Positions 43,340 through 54,258 of a DNA stretch of 64,000 bases are shown piece by piece. The notes under the pieces were generated by a model. That model searched no databases. It was not told the DNA's origin and was given only the letters and a program-made list of their open reading frames with translations. The first letter of the stretch is position 1, and every line of letters starts with the position of its first letter. Source of the DNA: Martinezella lusitana (GTDB lineage Bacteria > Pseudomonadota > Alphaproteobacteria > Rhizobiales > Rhizobiaceae). The translations under genes and the position numbers were made by a program. The stretch lies in the NCBI RefSeq assembly GCF_010668395.1, contig NZ_WUEY01000013.1, forward strand, positions 1-64,000. Reading direction: 5' to 3'.

Positions 43340-44416
43340 ATGAGCAGCTTGTTGAAGAGACTTACCCTTGCCCTGATGATCGCGTCGTCCCTGAGCGCCA
43401 TGCCGCTGCGGGCACAGGAGGTGAACCTGCTCGACGGCGTTACGACGCCTGCCGAAAACAACCCGACGGTCGAAGCGGGCAAGTACAAGAAGGATGCCCC
43501 CTGGGTCATCGGGATGAGCAGTTTCGGCGTCAACGCCAACACCTGGACCGTTCAGGTGGCGCATGAGGCCGAGGCGGCGGCTGCGAGGGACAAGCGCATT
43601 GCCAAGTTCATCCTTCTCGACGCCGGTTTCGACCAAAAGAAACAGGTGGCCGACATCGAGGATCTCATCGCACAGAAGGTCGACGCCATCATCGTGCAGC
43701 CGGTCACGTCGACATCGGCGGACGCCAGTATTGAGAAGGCGGTAAAGGCTGGCATTCCGGTCATTCTCCACACAGGCCGCATCGAAAGCGCCGCCTATAC
43801 CACCGAAATCCAGGGTGGCGCGGAACACTTCGGCAAGGTCATGGGCGACTTCCTGGTGAAGGAACTGAAGGGCAAGGGCAACATCTGGGTTCTTCGCGGC
43901 CTCGCCGGTCATCCGGAAGACACCAATCGCTACAACGGCCTCCTTCAATCCTTGAAGGGAACGGATATCAAGATCACAGCCGAAGAAAACGGCGACTGGC
44001 AATACGACAAGGCAAAGAAGCTCTGTGAGACCCTCTACCTCAGCGATCCCAATGTCGATGGGATCTGGTCTTCCGGCGCCGACATGACGCGCGCGTGCGT
44101 CGATGTCTTCAAGCAGTTCGGCGCGCCGATCCCGCCGATCACCGGCGAAGGCAACAACGGCTTCTTCGGCCAGTGGATAAAGGACGGATTCAAGTCGGTA
44201 TCCTCCGTGTACAGCCCTGCTCAGGGTGCCGCGGGTGTCAGAGCCGCCGTCGCCCTTCTGGAGGGCAAGGAACTCAAGAAGCACTACGCCTACAACCCGC
44301 CGGGCTGGGATATCGACAAGGCCAAAAAATACTACCGCGACGATCTTTCCGCCAATGTCTGGTGGCCGTCCGAGCTTTCGGAAGAGCAGCTGAAGCAGTT
44401 CTACGGAAAGAAGTGA
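43340..44416 (+). CDS. Sugar ABC transporter substrate-binding protein (CUT2, ribose-type)
   Basis: The 358-residue protein has a signal peptide (cut near LRAQ|EVN) and a type 1 periplasmic-binding fold with 'IEDLIAQKVDAIIVQPVTST', 'GNIWVLRGLAGHPEDTNRYNG' and DGIWSSGADM, as in ribose/xylose-type binding proteins. I chose ATG at 43340, shortly after GGAGGAG; the upstream ATG at 43328 overlaps that site. It is the first gene of an operon binding protein, ATPase, permease, permease, esterase. The substrate is unknown; the esterases suggest an acylated sugar. Confidence 0.92.
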   Translation: MSSLLKRLTLALMIASSLSAMPLRAQEVNLLDGVTTPAENNPTVEAGKYKKDAPWVIGMSSFGVNANTWTVQVAHEAEAAAARDKRIAKFILLDAGFDQKKQVADIEDLIAQKVDAIIVQPVTSTSADASIEKAVKAGIPVILHTGRIESAAYTTEIQGGAEHFGKVMGDFLVKELKGKGNIWVLRGLAGHPEDTNRYNGLLQSLKGTDIKITAEENGDWQYDKAKKLCETLYLSDPNVDGIWSSGADMTRACVDVFKQFGAPIPPITGEGNNGFFGQWIKDGFKSVSSVYSPAQGAAGVRAAVALLEGKELKKHYAYNPPGWDIDKAKKYYRDDLSANVWWPSELSEEQLKQFYGKK

Positions 44417-44423
44417 GCCTGTT

Positions 44424-44451
44424 CGCCGGGAGCCTCCCACAGCTCCCGGCG
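44424..44451 (+). other. Stem-loop 3' of the binding-protein gene
   Basis: Arms 44424-44433 and 44442-44451 form a 10-bp GC-rich stem (CGCCGGGAGC / GCTCCCGGCG) with an 8-base loop. It begins 8 bases after the binding-protein stop and has no T-run, as expected for an mRNA stabiliser or attenuator before the ATPase gene. Confidence 0.65.
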
Positions 44452-44464
44452 GCAGCATACCCGG

Positions 44465-45967
44465 ATGCGAACCATGCAAAATCTTATTGAAATGTCGCGG
44501 ATTTCGAAGTCGTTTGGCGGAAGCCATGCTCTTCGCGAAGTCTCGCTGACGCTGATGCCCGGAACCGTCCATGCGCTGATGGGCGAGAACGGGGCCGGCA
44601 AGTCCACGTTGATGAAGATCCTCGCCGGCGTCCATCAGCCGGACAGCGGAGAAATCTTCAAGAACGGCCACCGGATTTCATTTTCGAACCCGCGCGACGC
44701 GCTCGAATTCGGAATATCGACGGTCTTCCAGGAGCTCTCGCTGCTGCCGAACATGTCGATCGCCGAGAACATGTTCCTGGGTCGCGAGCCGCGAACCCGC
44801 TTTGGCGGCCTCGATCGACGGCGCATGAGGCAAGAGACCAGGGCGGCCCTTGAGCGGCTCGGACTCAATCTCGATCCCGGCATGCTCGTCTCCGAACTTT
44901 CCATCGCGCAGCGGCAATTCGTCGAGATCGCCCATGGCATCGACGCCGATGCCGCCATCTTCATTCTTGACGAGCCGACCGCAGCGCTGAACGCGGCAGA
45001 CGTGGAGATCCTCAACAGGCACATTCGTGACCTTCGCGATCAGGGAAAGGCGATCGTCTACATCTCCCATCGCATGGACGAAATTTTCAACATCTGCGAC
45101 ACGGTCACGGTTCTCAAGGATGGCCGGCTAGTCGGCACAAGGCCCCTGTCGGACATGACGCCGTCGTCGCTGATCGCGATGATGGTCGGCCGAGAGCTGA
45201 GCGATCTGTTTCCGCTCCGCTCGCAGCGCGCCGGCGACGACGCAATCGAGCTCGTCAACGTCAAGATCGATGTGCGTGCAAAGCCGTTTTCCCTGTCGGT
45301 CCGCAAGGGAGAGATCGTCGCGCTTGCCGGTCTCGAAGGCCAGGGGCAGCAGAAGATCCTGCGGTCGCTGGTGGGGGAATTCCAACCTTTCAGCGGAACG
45401 GCCGTTATCTGCGGGCACAGCATTCGCCTGCCGATGCGTGCAAAGCACGGCATAAGGGCGATGCAGAAGATCGCAGTGGGCTTCGTTCCTGAGGACAGAA
45501 AGGATGAAGGTCTCTTTCTCGGACTGTCCATCGAGCACAATCTGTCGATATCGCTCCATGCCGCCCGCAAGGAGTTTTCGATCGCGCGATCCTACCGGGA
45601 CATCATTGCCGCGACGATGCGCGGCATGAACATCAAGTCTTCGGGCCCCAGCGCCGCTGCCGGTTCCCTGTCGGGCGGCAACCAGCAGAAGGTTCTCCTC
45701 GGGCGGTATCTGGCTGCCAGGATGGATGTCCTTTTGATCGAAGAACCGACGCGCGGCGTCGATATCGGCGCGAAATCGGAAATCTACAAGTTGTTGCGCG
45801 AATTCGCCGATCGCGGCGGCGCAGTGCTCGTGCTGTCGCGCGAGACGCTTGAACTCATCGGGCTTTGCGACCGCATCTGCGTCGTGCACGGCAATACCGT
45901 CGTCGCCGAGATGCCGGCCGCGGACGCCACTGAACACGGCATTCTCGACGCTGCGCTCGGCGCGTGA
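44465..45967 (+). CDS. Sugar ABC transporter ATP-binding protein (RbsA/XylG type, two NBDs)
   Basis: The 500-residue protein has two nucleotide-binding domains. The first has Walker A GENGAGKST, a variant signature LSIAQRQFVEIA and Walker B FILDEPTAAL. The second has a degenerate Walker A (GLEGQGQQKIL), LSGGNQQKV and LLIEEPTRGVDIGAK. This asymmetry is normal for CUT2 ATPases. ATG at 44465 has a weak ribosome binding site; ATGs at 44474 and 44492 are possible. Confidence 0.93.
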   Translation: MRTMQNLIEMSRISKSFGGSHALREVSLTLMPGTVHALMGENGAGKSTLMKILAGVHQPDSGEIFKNGHRISFSNPRDALEFGISTVFQELSLLPNMSIAENMFLGREPRTRFGGLDRRRMRQETRAALERLGLNLDPGMLVSELSIAQRQFVEIAHGIDADAAIFILDEPTAALNAADVEILNRHIRDLRDQGKAIVYISHRMDEIFNICDTVTVLKDGRLVGTRPLSDMTPSSLIAMMVGRELSDLFPLRSQRAGDDAIELVNVKIDVRAKPFSLSVRKGEIVALAGLEGQGQQKILRSLVGEFQPFSGTAVICGHSIRLPMRAKHGIRAMQKIAVGFVPEDRKDEGLFLGLSIEHNLSISLHAARKEFSIARSYRDIIAATMRGMNIKSSGPSAAAGSLSGGNQQKVLLGRYLAARMDVLLIEEPTRGVDIGAKSEIYKLLREFADRGGAVLVLSRETLELIGLCDRICVVHGNTVVAEMPAADATEHGILDAALGA

Positions 45968-45983
45968 ACGGGAGGAGATTGAA

Positions 45984-46958
45984 ATGAACCTCACAGGCAA
46001 CTCGCCTCTTTTCAGGTATATGGGCAATCGTGGCCATCGCCAGGGGCTCTGGCTCCTGCCGGCGGCGCTGGCACTGGCGATCGCCTGCTGGCTCGCCTTC
46101 GCTACCGATCAATTCGCCACCAGCGAGAACGCGCTGAACCTTGTGGCGCAGGCGATGCCGCTGCTGATCACCGCAGTCGGCCAGATGCTGGTCGTGCTGA
46201 TCGGCGGTCTCGACCTTTCCGTCGGCTCCGTGATCAGCTTCACGACCGCAGTCCTGGCGCTCGGAGGGCCGGCCTATGTGATTGTCCCCAGCGTGCTGCT
46301 GCTGGCAGCAGTGATCGGCTTCGTGAATGGCGTGTGCGTGACCCGCCTCCATGTCCATCCGATCATCGCGACGCTGTCGATGCAGTACATCGTGCTTGGC
46401 ATCACACGCGTGCTGCGGCCGGTTTCCGGCGGAACGGTGCCGGACATCGTGCGATGGTCCGTCGAGGGACATGTTTTCGGCATCCAGATGCCGCTCATAT
46501 GGGGGGCAATCACCCTCCTCGTTGCCTGGAAACTTCTCTATGGCACCCGCTACGGCGTTCATCTCTTTGCCATCGGCGGCGGTAGCGCTGCTGGGATGGA
46601 TGACGCCGCGCGCAACTTCGGCATTCCTGCGAGGCGGAACATCATGCTTGCCTATGTCGGCAGCTCCCTGTTTGCCTGCGCGGCCGGTATTTTTCTCGCG
46701 GGACGCATCGTATCCGGCGATCCCAATGTCGGCCTGTTGTTCGAGCTCGACGCGGTCACGGCCGTGGCGATCGGCGGAACGCAGCTTTCAGGCGGGGTCG
46801 GCAGCCTGCAGGGAACGGTCGTGGGCGTTGCGATCCTCGCACTTCTCTCCAACGGCATGAACCTTCTGAACGTTACCCCATTTGTCCAGACCGCGATCAA
46901 GGGATGCCTGCTCATGTTTGTCGTCGCTCTCCAGTCTCGCAGAAGGATTGGGCTCTGA
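45984..46958 (+). CDS. Sugar ABC transporter permease (RbsC type, first)
   Basis: The 324-residue protein has eight to ten hydrophobic helices and the CUT2 permease motif 'VLIGGLDLSVGSVISFT' plus AIGGTQLSGGVGSLQGTVVG. I chose ATG at 45984, six bases after GGGAGGAG; the frame upstream overlaps the ATPase gene. It forms a heterodimer with the next permease (TGATG junction at 46956-46960). Confidence 0.93.
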   Translation: MNLTGNSPLFRYMGNRGHRQGLWLLPAALALAIACWLAFATDQFATSENALNLVAQAMPLLITAVGQMLVVLIGGLDLSVGSVISFTTAVLALGGPAYVIVPSVLLLAAVIGFVNGVCVTRLHVHPIIATLSMQYIVLGITRVLRPVSGGTVPDIVRWSVEGHVFGIQMPLIWGAITLLVAWKLLYGTRYGVHLFAIGGGSAAGMDDAARNFGIPARRNIMLAYVGSSLFACAAGIFLAGRIVSGDPNVGLLFELDAVTAVAIGGTQLSGGVGSLQGTVVGVAILALLSNGMNLLNVTPFVQTAIKGCLLMFVVALQSRRRIGL

Positions 46959-47917
46959 TGCCGGCTCTTGTTCAAACCCCGCTGGCACAGAGGTTCGCAA
47001 GGATTCCTCCGGCCTATTATCTATTCGTCATCCTCATCGCGATCCTCTGGATAACGAGACCGCAGATGTTGAACGTCAATGTCATGGGTGTCTTCGTCCG
47101 CCAGGTGGTTCCGCTCGGGATACTGGTGCTCGGCCAGCTCCTGGTGATGCGCGTGAAGTCGATCGACCTATCGGGCGGTGGCGTCATCCTGCTCGTCAAC
47201 TATTGCATCTCGTCGGGCATGTTTCCCGGAGCGTCGTTGTCCTTCTTCGTCGCGCTGGCGCTTGCTGTGGGACTCGTGATCGGACTGTTCAACGGCTTCA
47301 TGATCGCGATCCGGCGCGTCTCGGCAGTCATCGTGACCCTCGCGCTGAACATCGTCATGATAGGCCTTGTTCAGTATCTTTCGAGCGGCAAGCCGCCAGG
47401 CGACGTGCCGCCGGTGTTCGGGGAGCTTTTCAACACCCGCTTTCTCTCCATTCCGACGCCGGTCCTCTTCTGGATAGGCATCACGGCGATCATGTCCCTG
47501 GCTCTGGCGCGGACGGTATTCGGACGGTTCGTGGCATCTGCTGGGGAAAGCATCGAGGCGGCGCACTTCTCCGGCGTACCGGTCGAGAGAACAGTCATCG
47601 CGGCGCATGCGATTGCCGGCCTGATCGCGGGGATCGCCGCCCTGGTCCAGACAGCGTCGATCGCGGTCGGAAGCGTGCGCGTCGGATTGGATCTGCCGAT
47701 TCTGTCGGTAGCAGCCACAATTCTCGGCGGTGTGGTCTTCGGCAGGGGCGAGGGCGGCGTCTGGGGTCCCTTCTTCGGGGTCCTGTGCTTCGCGTTCCTG
47801 TTCGTCGTCATGACCATGTTCGGCGTCGGCGAGCCCGGCAAGCTGGTCGCTCAAGGTCTCATCATTCTGCTTGCGGCCATCTTCTATGGTCTCAAGGCGA
47901 GCGGAACCAAATCCTAG
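46958..47917 (+). CDS. Sugar ABC transporter permease (RbsC type, second)
   Basis: The 319-residue CUT2 permease has 'VMRVKSIDLSGGGVILLVNY' (a variant of the GGIDLSVG motif) and AATILGGVVFGRGEGGVWG. ATG at 46958 shares its A with the stop of the first permease, so the two are coupled. Two different permease genes in one operon imply a heterodimeric channel, unlike the RbsC homodimer. Confidence 0.92.
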   Translation: MPALVQTPLAQRFARIPPAYYLFVILIAILWITRPQMLNVNVMGVFVRQVVPLGILVLGQLLVMRVKSIDLSGGGVILLVNYCISSGMFPGASLSFFVALALAVGLVIGLFNGFMIAIRRVSAVIVTLALNIVMIGLVQYLSSGKPPGDVPPVFGELFNTRFLSIPTPVLFWIGITAIMSLALARTVFGRFVASAGESIEAAHFSGVPVERTVIAAHAIAGLIAGIAALVQTASIAVGSVRVGLDLPILSVAATILGGVVFGRGEGGVWGPFFGVLCFAFLFVVMTMFGVGEPGKLVAQGLIILLAAIFYGLKASGTKS

Positions 47918-47936
47918 ACTATCGAAAGAGGAAGCA

Positions 47937-48620
47937 ATGGCAGAAAAACGATCCATCCTGTGTTTTGGAGACTCGCTCACCTGGGGCTGGATTCCAGTCG
48001 AACAGTCGTCACCGACGCTCAGATACCCTTTCGAGCAGCGGTGGACCGGTGCCATGGCGGCCGAACTCGGCGACGGCTACTCCATCATAGAGGAGGGTCT
48101 GAGCGCACGCACGACGAGCATCGACGATCCGAGCGATCCGCGGCTGAACGGAAGCGCCTATCTCCCATCCGCGCTTGCGAGCCACCTTCCTCTCGATCTG
48201 GCCATCCTTCTCCTCGGCACGAACGACACCAAGTCGTATTTCCGCAGAACCCCTTATGAAATCGCCATTGGGATGGGCAAGCTTGCGGGGCAGGTGCTGA
48301 CCTGTGCTGGCGGCGTCGGCACGCCTTATCCGGCTCCCAAGCTGCTCATCGTCGCGCCGCCGCCATTGGCGCCGATGCCCGATCCGTGGTTCGAGGGCAT
48401 GTTCGCCGGCGGATACGAAAAATCGCTTGAGCTGGCGAAGCACTATCGCGCCCTGGCGTCATTCCTGAAGGTCGATTTTCTCGACGCCGGCGAAGTCGTC
48501 ACCACGGACGGGGTCGATGGCATTCATCTTTCCGCCGAGACGAATGTCAGGCTCGGAAGAGCTATCGCCGCGAAGGTCGTCGAGATTTTCGCGCGGCACA
48601 GCCGCCAAAGCGCGGCTTGA
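47937..48620 (+). CDS. SGNH-family esterase/acyltransferase (second paralogue, MsAcT-like)
   Basis: The 227-residue protein has Ser in CFGDSLTWGWIPVE, Gly in EEGLSARTTSIDDPSDPRLNG, Asn in LLGTNDTKSYFRRTP and the Asp/His pair in DGVDGIHLS. From memory this is very close along its length to the M. smegmatis arylesterase/perhydrolase MsAcT, an octameric SGNH enzyme that hydrolyses or transfers short acyl groups. No signal peptide. It lies 19 bases after the permease and so belongs to the transporter operon. I chose ATG at 47937 after GAGGAAG. Confidence 0.92.
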   Translation: MAEKRSILCFGDSLTWGWIPVEQSSPTLRYPFEQRWTGAMAAELGDGYSIIEEGLSARTTSIDDPSDPRLNGSAYLPSALASHLPLDLAILLLGTNDTKSYFRRTPYEIAIGMGKLAGQVLTCAGGVGTPYPAPKLLIVAPPPLAPMPDPWFEGMFAGGYEKSLELAKHYRALASFLKVDFLDAGEVVTTDGVDGIHLSAETNVRLGRAIAAKVVEIFARHSRQSAA

Positions 48621-48736
48621 TTGCGTTTGTTTCGCCGGTGATTGCTCCGCATTCGCCGGCGGTTCCTTCATGGTCGCATCTGAGGGCTGAGCGCGACCTC
48701 GTCGAGGACGATCATACTCAACGAGAATAAAACCCC

Positions 48737-49879
48737 TCAGATCAATCCGCGTCGCGCCAGGTTGCGCATGAGATGCGACGTTCCGAACGTCCAGGGAGCA
48801 CACTCGGTCGATAGCAGCACGCGGTTTCGCAGCGATCCCAACCGGTCGTTGGAGATGGTGACGATATCGCCGGCCTTGTGGGTAAAGCCCTGTCCGGGCG
48901 TATCACGGTCCTCGACAGGCGCAAAAAGCGTTCCCATGAACAGTACGAAACCATCCGGGTATTGATGGTGGCGGCCGATGGTCTGGGAGACGAGGTCGAG
49001 AGGGTCTCGGCTGATTTCCTTCATCGACGAGCGACCATGCAGCACATAGCCGTCCTCGCCTTCGACCTTCAGGTCGAGATCGGCATTGCGCACGTCATCC
49101 AGGCTGTAGGTTTCATCGAAGAGACGGATGAACGGCCCAATCGAGCAGGAGGCGTTATTGTCCTTCGCCTTGCCGAGCAACAGGGCCGACCGGCCCTCGA
49201 CATCGCGCAGGTTGACGTCGTTGCCAAGGGTGGCACCCCTGACCCTGCCCCTGCTGTCGACGGCAAGCACGATTTCCGGCTCTGGATTGTTCCACTTGGA
49301 GATCGGATGCAGGCCGACATCGGCCCCGGGGCCCACCGACGACATCACCTGCGATTTGGAAAAGACTTCCGCGTCCGGACCGATGCCAACTTCGAGATAT
49401 TGCGACCAGACGCCCTCCTCGATCAGCGCCGCCTTGACCTTGGCTGCCTCGGGAGATCCGGCCTTGAGGTTGCGCAGGCTGTCGCCGATCAGCGCGGTCA
49501 CCTTGCCGCGGATCGCTTCGGCGAGGTCCGGATTGCCGGCCGCGCGCTCCTCGATGACGCGTTCCAGCATCGAGCGGGCAAAGGTGACGCCGCAGGCCTT
49601 GATCGCCTGCAGATCGACGGGAGCGAGAAGATGGACGGCCGAGAGGTCGGGCTCGGCGGCCAGCAAGGTATCGAGTTTGGCGACGGCCTCGCCTTTCTGA
49701 GCGCGAACGAAAGCGACTGGATCGTCCTTCTCCAGGAGGTCGCGCATGGTTGGCGCCTCCTTCGACGTAATGTCGTAAACGGCGCCATCCCGGACGGTGA
49801 TGAGGGCAGGGCCATCCACGTCGGGGCGCCAGATGCGGCCGACGAATGTTCCGGTTGTGAATGTTTCCGAGCTGGCCAT
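48737..49879 (-). CDS. Fumarylacetoacetate hydrolase-family protein
   Basis: The 380-residue protein belongs to the long FAH-family type (COG3970-like), with metal-binding Glu residues in NNPEPEIVLAVDSRG, 'GATLGNDVNLRDVEGRSALL' and GIGPDAEVFSKSQV. Members hydrolyse or dehydrate 2-keto acids, and several take part in oxidative sugar or sugar-acid breakdown. I chose ATG at 49879, after GGAGGAG; an ATG nine bases upstream is possible. It follows the GH4 gene on the same strand after a 178-base gap with a hairpin, so it may be the last, weaker gene of that operon. Confidence 0.85.
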   Translation of the reverse strand: MASSETFTTGTFVGRIWRPDVDGPALITVRDGAVYDITSKEAPTMRDLLEKDDPVAFVRAQKGEAVAKLDTLLAAEPDLSAVHLLAPVDLQAIKACGVTFARSMLERVIEERAAGNPDLAEAIRGKVTALIGDSLRNLKAGSPEAAKVKAALIEEGVWSQYLEVGIGPDAEVFSKSQVMSSVGPGADVGLHPISKWNNPEPEIVLAVDSRGRVRGATLGNDVNLRDVEGRSALLLGKAKDNNASCSIGPFIRLFDETYSLDDVRNADLDLKVEGEDGYVLHGRSSMKEISRDPLDLVSQTIGRHHQYPDGFVLFMGTLFAPVEDRDTPGQGFTHKAGDIVTISNDRLGSLRNRVLLSTECAPWTFGTSHLMRNLARRGLI

Positions 49880-50005
49880 ATCGTTCATCTCCTCCAAACT
49901 GCGAGTGTTTCTAACGCAGTCGTTCATGCTTTGCCATCGGTTATCGATGCGCCATTTGCCGCGTCCTGGACTTTCACTTTCTCCGGACCGACCAAACGCG
50001 TAAGA

Positions 50006-50026
50006 CCCCGCGGCAACGCCGCGAGG
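50006..50026 (-). terminator. Stem-loop after the alpha-galactosidase gene
   Basis: Arms 50018-50026 and 50006-50014 pair at 8 of 9 positions with a 3-base loop, about 30 bases after the GH4 stop codon on the minus strand. Only a short TCTT follows, so it may be a partial terminator or mRNA 3' stabiliser before the FAH gene. Confidence 0.45.
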
Positions 50027-50057
50027 CCTTTGGGTCGCAAGCCGGGAGAGAGTGGCT

Positions 50058-51428
50058 TTATGCGGCCTGAACCTTGCGATTGCCGCGCGCCCATTCCGGC
50101 AGCCAATCGCCATGGGCGACCAGCAGCTCGTCGACCAGCGACCAGATCTGGTCGAGATCGAGCTCGGCTGCCGTATGCGGATCCATCATCGCTGCATGGT
50201 AGATATGCTCGCGATTTTCGGTCATCAGAGCCTTGACCGTCAGTTCCTGCACGTTGATGTTCGTGCGGATGAGGGCCGTCAGCTGTGGCGGCAGATCGCC
50301 GACATAGGTCGGCTGGATGCCCGACGCATCGACGAGGCAGGCAACTTCCGCCGCGCAGTTGGAGGGCAACGACGTGATGCAGCCATTGTTGCGGACGTTG
50401 CCGTAGATGACGGAAGGTTCGCCGGTCCAGACCGAATTGATGATCGAGGAAGCATATTCCTTCGATTGCTTGACCTCGATCTTCTCGGCCGTGCGATATT
50501 CCTCCGCCTGGTTCTTCCAGCGCGCGACCTGCTCGATGCAGCGCTTCGGATATTCGTCGAGCGGAATGCCGAACTTCTCGATCAGGTCCTCGCGACCTTC
50601 CTTGATGAAGTAGGGCGTGTACTCGGCGAAATGTTCCGAACTTTCGGTAACGAAATAGCCAAGGCGGGTGAGCATCTCATAACGCACCTTGTTCGGGCAG
50701 CGCGGGTTCCAGCCGGGCTTCGGCGCGCGCCCCTCGCGATAGGCACGGACAAGATCGGGATAGAGGTTGCGATAGGAGCCATCGGGCTGGCGGTGCTCGA
50801 ATTCGAGATAGAACGCCATGTGGTTGATACCCGCCGAACGATAGCGGATTTCGTGGTAGGGAATGTCGAGATCGTGCGCCAGCTCCATCGCCGTGCCCTG
50901 CACCGAATGGCAAAGCCCGACCTGCTTGATCGTCGGATACTTCTCGCCGATCGCCGAGGTGTTGATCGCCATCGGGTTCACATATTGCAGCATGATCGCG
51001 TTCGGGCAGATGGCCAGGATGTCCTCGCAGATCTTCCAGAGATGCGGAACCGTGCGCAGGCCGCGCATGATGCCGCCGACGCCGAGCGTGTCGGCGATCG
51101 TCTGGCGCAGGCCGTATTTCTTCGGCACCTCGAAATCGGTGACGGTGCAGGGCTCGTAACCGCCGATCTGGAAGGCGACGACGACGAAGTGGGCGCCATC
51201 AAGCGCCTTGCGCTGATCGGTGAAGGTTTCGACCGTGGCGGATGTGCCGAGGGTCGAGGCCAGCTTGCGGGCCACGATGGCGCTTTCGTCCAGCCGTTGA
51301 GGATTGATGTCCATGAGCGCGATCCGGGCGCCGGCAAGGGCCGGGCGCTGCAAGACGTCGCCGATGATATTCTTCATGAAGACGGTCGAGCCGGCTCCGA
51401 TGAACGTGATCTTGGGAGTGCCTGTCAT
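50058..51428 (-). CDS. melA: GH4 alpha-galactosidase (MelA-like)
   Basis: The 456-residue protein has the GH4 N-terminal NAD-binding fold (KITFIGAGSTVFMKNIIGD), 'NPMAINTSAI', GLCHSVQGT and AGINHMAFYL. GH4 enzymes use NAD+ and a divalent metal held by the Cys and His of the CHxx motif; CHSV is the form seen in alpha-galactosidases. It would hydrolyse imported melibiose/raffinose-type galactosides in the cytoplasm. It lies 18 bases after the ATPase gene of the Agp-like transporter. Confidence 0.92.
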   Translation of the reverse strand: MTGTPKITFIGAGSTVFMKNIIGDVLQRPALAGARIALMDINPQRLDESAIVARKLASTLGTSATVETFTDQRKALDGAHFVVVAFQIGGYEPCTVTDFEVPKKYGLRQTIADTLGVGGIMRGLRTVPHLWKICEDILAICPNAIMLQYVNPMAINTSAIGEKYPTIKQVGLCHSVQGTAMELAHDLDIPYHEIRYRSAGINHMAFYLEFEHRQPDGSYRNLYPDLVRAYREGRAPKPGWNPRCPNKVRYEMLTRLGYFVTESSEHFAEYTPYFIKEGREDLIEKFGIPLDEYPKRCIEQVARWKNQAEEYRTAEKIEVKQSKEYASSIINSVWTGEPSVIYGNVRNNGCITSLPSNCAAEVACLVDASGIQPTYVGDLPPQLTALIRTNINVQELTVKALMTENREHIYHAAMMDPHTAAELDLDQIWSLVDELLVAHGDWLPEWARGNRKVQAA

Positions 51429-51446
51429 GTAAAAATCTCCTGGATG

Positions 51447-53117
<1,671 letters not shown>

Positions 53118-53130
53118 GTCCGGTCTCCTC

Positions 53131-54258
53131 TCAATATGGATCTATCGCGTCGCGCAGACCGTCACCAAGCGCGTTGAAGGCGAAAACGGTGATCAGAACG
53201 AAGCCGACGGGCGAGAGAATCCAGGGATAGGAGCCGATGACCGAATAGGTCGACGTATCCTGCAGCATCAGGCCCCAGGAGATCAGCGGCGGCTTGACGG
53301 CAAAGCCGAGAAAACCGAGGAAGGATTCCAGCAGCACCACGCTCGGGATCGCCAGCGTCACCGCCACGATGACATGGCTCATGACGTTCGGAAAAATGTG
53401 CTGGAGAATGATGCGCCGGTCGGTGGCGCCCACTGCCATCGCCGCCCGCACATAATCGATCCTTGCCAGTGCCAGCGTCTTGCCGCGCACCTCGCGTGAC
53501 ATCTGCGCCCAGCCGAGCGCAGACATGACGACGATGACGAAGGCAAGGAACACGTTGGTTGGGGCGGTCACGGGGATTAGCGAGGTCAGCGCCAGATAGA
53601 GCGGCAATTGCGGAAAGGCCAGAACCACTTCGACGAAGCGCTGGATCCAGGCATCGACCGTGCCGCCGAAATAGCCCGAGATCATGCCGACCGTAGTGCC
53701 GACGATGGTGACGATTGTAACGACCGTCAGGGCGATCATCAGCGAGATGCGCGAGCCGTAGATGGCGCGCGACAGCACGTCCCGGCCAAACTTGTCCGTG
53801 CCGAGGAAATGGACCGGCCCGCCGTCGGTGGTCGCAAAGAGATGCCGGTCGCCGGGGATCAGGCCGAAGAGATAGTAGGGATCGCCCTTGACGAAGAAGC
53901 CGAGCAGACGCGGATTATCGTAATCCGGCCCGACGATCGGCTGGAACGTCACAGGGTCGAGATCGCTGGTCTCGACGAGCGCGTAGACCCGCGGCTGAAA
54001 GACGAAATTGCCGTCCTTGTCGTGAAAGCTGATGACTTGCGGCGGTGCGAAGCCGGTGTCGGTTGCCTTCGGATCGAGCGGCGCGATGAATTCGGCGAAG
54101 GCGGCCATCAGGAGCAGCAGGATAACGAGGGTCAGGCCGCTCATGCCCGTCCAGGAGCGCTTCAGGCGCCGCCAGACAAGTGCGGTGTAGCTCTCGTTGC
54201 CGCTCTTTCGCTTGATTTTCTCTTCCTGCGGGGGCGGGGAATTGCTGAAGGCGAGCAT
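53131..54258 (-). CDS. Oligosaccharide ABC transporter permease (DppC/AgpC type)
   Basis: The 375-residue protein has six hydrophobic helices. The first (SLTLVILLLLMAAFAEFIAP) is followed by an unusually long periplasmic loop of about 100 residues ('HDKDGNFVFQPRVYALVETS'). The EAA loop reads DYVRAAMAVGATDRRIILQH. The long loop is typical of the sugar-specific DppC relatives. Its start overlaps the stop of the upstream permease by one base. Confidence 0.92.
   Translation of the reverse strand: MLAFSNSPPPQEEKIKRKSGNESYTALVWRRLKRSWTGMSGLTLVILLLLMAAFAEFIAPLDPKATDTGFAPPQVISFHDKDGNFVFQPRVYALVETSDLDPVTFQPIVGPDYDNPRLLGFFVKGDPYYLFGLIPGDRHLFATTDGGPVHFLGTDKFGRDVLSRAIYGSRISLMIALTVVTIVTIVGTTVGMISGYFGGTVDAWIQRFVEVVLAFPQLPLYLALTSLIPVTAPTNVFLAFVIVVMSALGWAQMSREVRGKTLALARIDYVRAAMAVGATDRRIILQHIFPNVMSHVIVAVTLAIPSVVLLESFLGFLGFAVKPPLISWGLMLQDTSTYSVIGSYPWILSPVGFVLITVFAFNALGDGLRDAIDPY

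Noticed and set aside
48621..48736. Direct repeats containing CGCCGG between the esterase and FAH genes
   Set aside because: Short GC-rich repeats are common here, and no stem with a T-run forms, so I do not call a terminator.
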